A DNA stretch of 6,823 bases. Origin: Rhodoferax sp. Lineage in GTDB: Bacteria; Pseudomonadota; Gammaproteobacteria; Burkholderiales; Burkholderiaceae_C. The translations under genes and the position numbers were made by a program. Shown here piece after piece: positions 6,701-6,823 of the stretch (position 1 is the first letter of the stretch; every line of letters starts with the position of its first letter). The stretch spans positions 1-6,823 of the forward strand of contig JAIFMA010000190.1 in NCBI GenBank assembly GCA_020048795.1, in the 5' to 3' direction. The notes under the pieces are model-generated. The model saw only the letters and a program-made list of their open reading frames with translations, was not told the DNA's origin and made no database searches.

Positions 6701-6823
6701 TGGCGATGTCACGCTGAATTGCGGTTGCCCCCATCAGGCTTTCTTCAAGCACAAGGCGCTCAGACATCGCATCTGCAGAGGATGTGTATTCGGTGTTGCG
6801 CTCTAGCAGCTTTTGATCGGCTT
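3699..6823 (-). CDS. Tail tape measure protein, N-terminus cut by window edge
   Basis: The frame is open from the right edge (first full codon 6821-6819) to TGA at 3701-3699, giving 1040 codons; the methionine at 6767 is internal, since reading continues upstream as ADQKLLERNTEY. Tape measure proteins set tail length and guide DNA through the tail tube. Evidence: at 6545-6408 the stretch EWQKTADTIQNSLTDAF...LFVNLRDSIVGMFKNMVLRP matches the lambda-type tape measure C-terminal family pattern; at about 6405-5990 comes a long Gly/Ala-rich part with a hydrophobic segment (WTLAGGLALAAIFGG, 6047-6003); at 5159-5100 a heptad-repeat coiled coil; at 4850-4700 further Ser/Thr/Ala helices. Near the end, 3990-3897 reads GIPFFSSGTDYLPSDQLAYVHKGE then QIVPAAYNP, a well-known tape measure C-terminal signature, followed by an NPN repeat and a last coiled coil (LLTEITLLRAEVSALRTEA). 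No peptidoglycan hydrolase motif is seen in this part. A 300-base AT-rich segment lies inside. Confidence 0.94.
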   Translation of the reverse strand, partial: ADQKLLERNTEYTSSADAMSERLVLEESLMGATAIQRDIAIKQYEIQIKLEKELREIKNSDASDPAKLAAIASAESAAAKEKNVIASNAYRVEWQKTADTIQNSLTDAFMGAIDNGKSLFVNLRDSIVGMFKNMVLRPTVQAFVGDVMGAVGLGGGASGASGIAGAVNTASSLNTLYGAGSQALFGASAGASGASLAFGNAVGMAGGDALGAMIAANGSWAGVASGTTAAAAAGSAAAGSAAAGSSLTSAMAAIPGWGWTLAGGLALAAIFGGSDGPDLVATGSSNRKFDRTGKLIEDNPYEPYGGNTAGITKTITNMEDGYLKAANALGINTVESTFGSASSVMSDGSDPKFGIYAKAGDKTFQSGEQAYSEAAMSLAASRAVFTALQASEMPKYLSGVFDGITASTATQEQIDAALTGATALSNFNKELQNLPFTKLADLSFAATQSLIGFAGGLDTLKANLGTYYTNFYSEEQQRAQTITNINKAIAGSGIDAATATRDSFREVVEAQDLTTESGQKMYAALLSVSGSMAGLITASESAAKAVTDQATATAKVAEEASKAAAEASKAAAELKGSWQDKLDVLTGSTTQWSIDLRDALATTTDDATRQIIQRVFDLQKPAVGDANSGGEIAQTIESTSTTQNTFLQDIATAVSKVETATRESISALTEQITAVRANTAQTVSGLTSQSDTYARVADSMKSLMDSILGTTSAISPEAKLAAQRADFESIASKALAGDVSAAEQLPTAASALLDTSSKYSATSASYNYDQARAYAVASTVRDSAMGQASNYGSQASSVAASGYATAKALEQQLADMQKLAETEATASEWYKKWQHDKTTNPDVFASFADPIKSGSPFYSIVKDYAEKYNLPQIFPEDEVSAYVAQNAYNDTAAQYGYDPRIADVISYRNKNMAFLEQSSDPQSNLQDIRSDPIYPHLSSLARQFGIPFFSSGTDYLPSDQLAYVHKGEQIVPAAYNPNNPNNPNNSRSDAALLTEITLLRAEVSALRTEARATAINTRKIADLTDTATEGGRAMQTEVYA
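3708..3713 (-). promoter_or_regulatory. Shine-Dalgarno GAGGTG of the 298-residue tail gene
   Basis: GAGGTG on the minus strand stands 5 bases before ATG at 3702, inside the last codons of the tape measure gene. It supports the ATGA-coupled start over any later methionine. Confidence 0.7.
3867..3898 (-). repeat. 9-base tandem repeat encoding NPN units at the tape measure C-terminus
   Basis: GTTGTTGGG on the plus strand occurs three times exactly (3867-3893), followed by a partial copy GTTGT. It encodes YNPNNPNNPNN between the conserved AYVHKGEQIVPAAY signature and the terminal coiled coil, probably a flexible linker. Exact identity of copies suggests recent slippage. Confidence 0.92.
4021..4320 (-). 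other. AT-rich segment inside the tape measure gene
   Basis: By direct count this 300-base stretch has 135 G or C bases (45%), against 67% in 4561-4620 and 62% in 5101-5160 of the same gene. The frame is intact. It encodes a part rich in Tyr, Asp, Asn and Phe (for example SPFYSIVKDYAEKYNLPQ and YGYDPRIADVISYRNKNM), unlike the Ala/Ser/Thr-rich flanks. It may be a module gained by recombination. Confidence 0.65.
5104..5145 (-). repeat. 21-base tandem repeat encoding coiled-coil heptads
   Basis: Two exact 21-base copies (TCTGCGGCGGCTTTGCTGGCT on the plus strand, 5104-5124 and 5125-5145) encode EASKAAA twice in the tape measure protein. A diverged partial copy follows. Each unit is exactly one heptad, so a change in copy number would lengthen the helix without breaking coiled-coil register. 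Confidence 0.92.
6086..6130 (-). repeat. 15-base tandem repeat encoding AAAGS units
   Basis: Three copies of CTGACCCAGCGGCGG (plus strand) lie at 6086-6100, 6101-6115 and 6116-6130; the first differs only at its first base (T for C). They encode GSAAAGSAAAGS in the Gly/Ala-rich part of the tape measure protein, just before the hydrophobic GWGWTLAGGLALAAIFGG segment. Near identity suggests recent slippage. Confidence 0.92.

Noticed and set aside
3699..6823. Search for a peptidoglycan hydrolase domain in the tape measure protein
   Set aside because: No HxH or NlpC/P60-type Cys-His pattern and no transglycosylase Glu motif context was seen in the visible part; the domain could still lie in the missing N-terminal part.
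1..6823. Defence island, toxin-antitoxin, retron or other accessory system
   Set aside because: Every supported gene fits tail or lysis roles, they overlap one another, and no reverse transcriptase, nuclease, integrase or small antitoxin pattern was found on either strand.

Overview
The window is a stretch of a tailed-bacteriophage or prophage genome, covering the end of the tail module and the start of what looks like the lysis module. All supportable genes lie on the minus strand, so transcription runs from the right edge to the left edge. Neighbouring genes overlap by 1 to 8 bases or are separated by 8 bases, so the window holds no intergenic stretch long enough for an ordinary promoter or terminator, and no RNA gene, CRISPR array or insertion sequence was seen. 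GC-rich coding sequence with GC-rich third positions, and protein styles that I associate with prophages of Burkholderiales (Comamonadaceae-like hosts), suggest a betaproteobacterial phage. That host assignment is inference from memory of protein families, not something the sequence proves.

In order of transcription: (1) 6823-3699, the C-terminal 1040 codons of a tail tape measure protein whose start is beyond the right edge. (2) 3702-2806, a 298-residue tail protein with a carbohydrate-binding-like N-terminal segment, probably a distal tail or baseplate component. (3) 2806-1271, a 511-residue tail fibre whose C-terminal half is a glycine-rich adhesin-like domain. (4) 1262-831, a 143-residue protein with a DUF4376-type C-terminal half, typical of genes next to phage tail fibres. 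(5) 834-556, a 92-residue small protein with one hydrophobic segment. (6) 563-159, a 134-residue single-span membrane protein with a coiled coil. (7) 162-1, the first 54 codons of a holin-like membrane protein that runs off the left edge.

The genes fit one job: the tape measure sets tail length, the next two proteins build the tail tip and the receptor-binding fibre, the DUF4376 protein probably serves the fibre, and the three small membrane proteins lead into host lysis. The overlapping stops and starts (ATGA, TAATG) point to translational coupling through the whole string.

The points most worth a second look are the polyglycine adhesin-like fibre tip, a 300-base AT-rich segment inside the tape measure gene that looks like a swapped module, the very short tail-tip gene set between tape measure and fibre, and the run of three small membrane proteins. 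I see no sign of a wholly new defence or mobile system here; this is mostly a recognisable phage structural region with unusual details.
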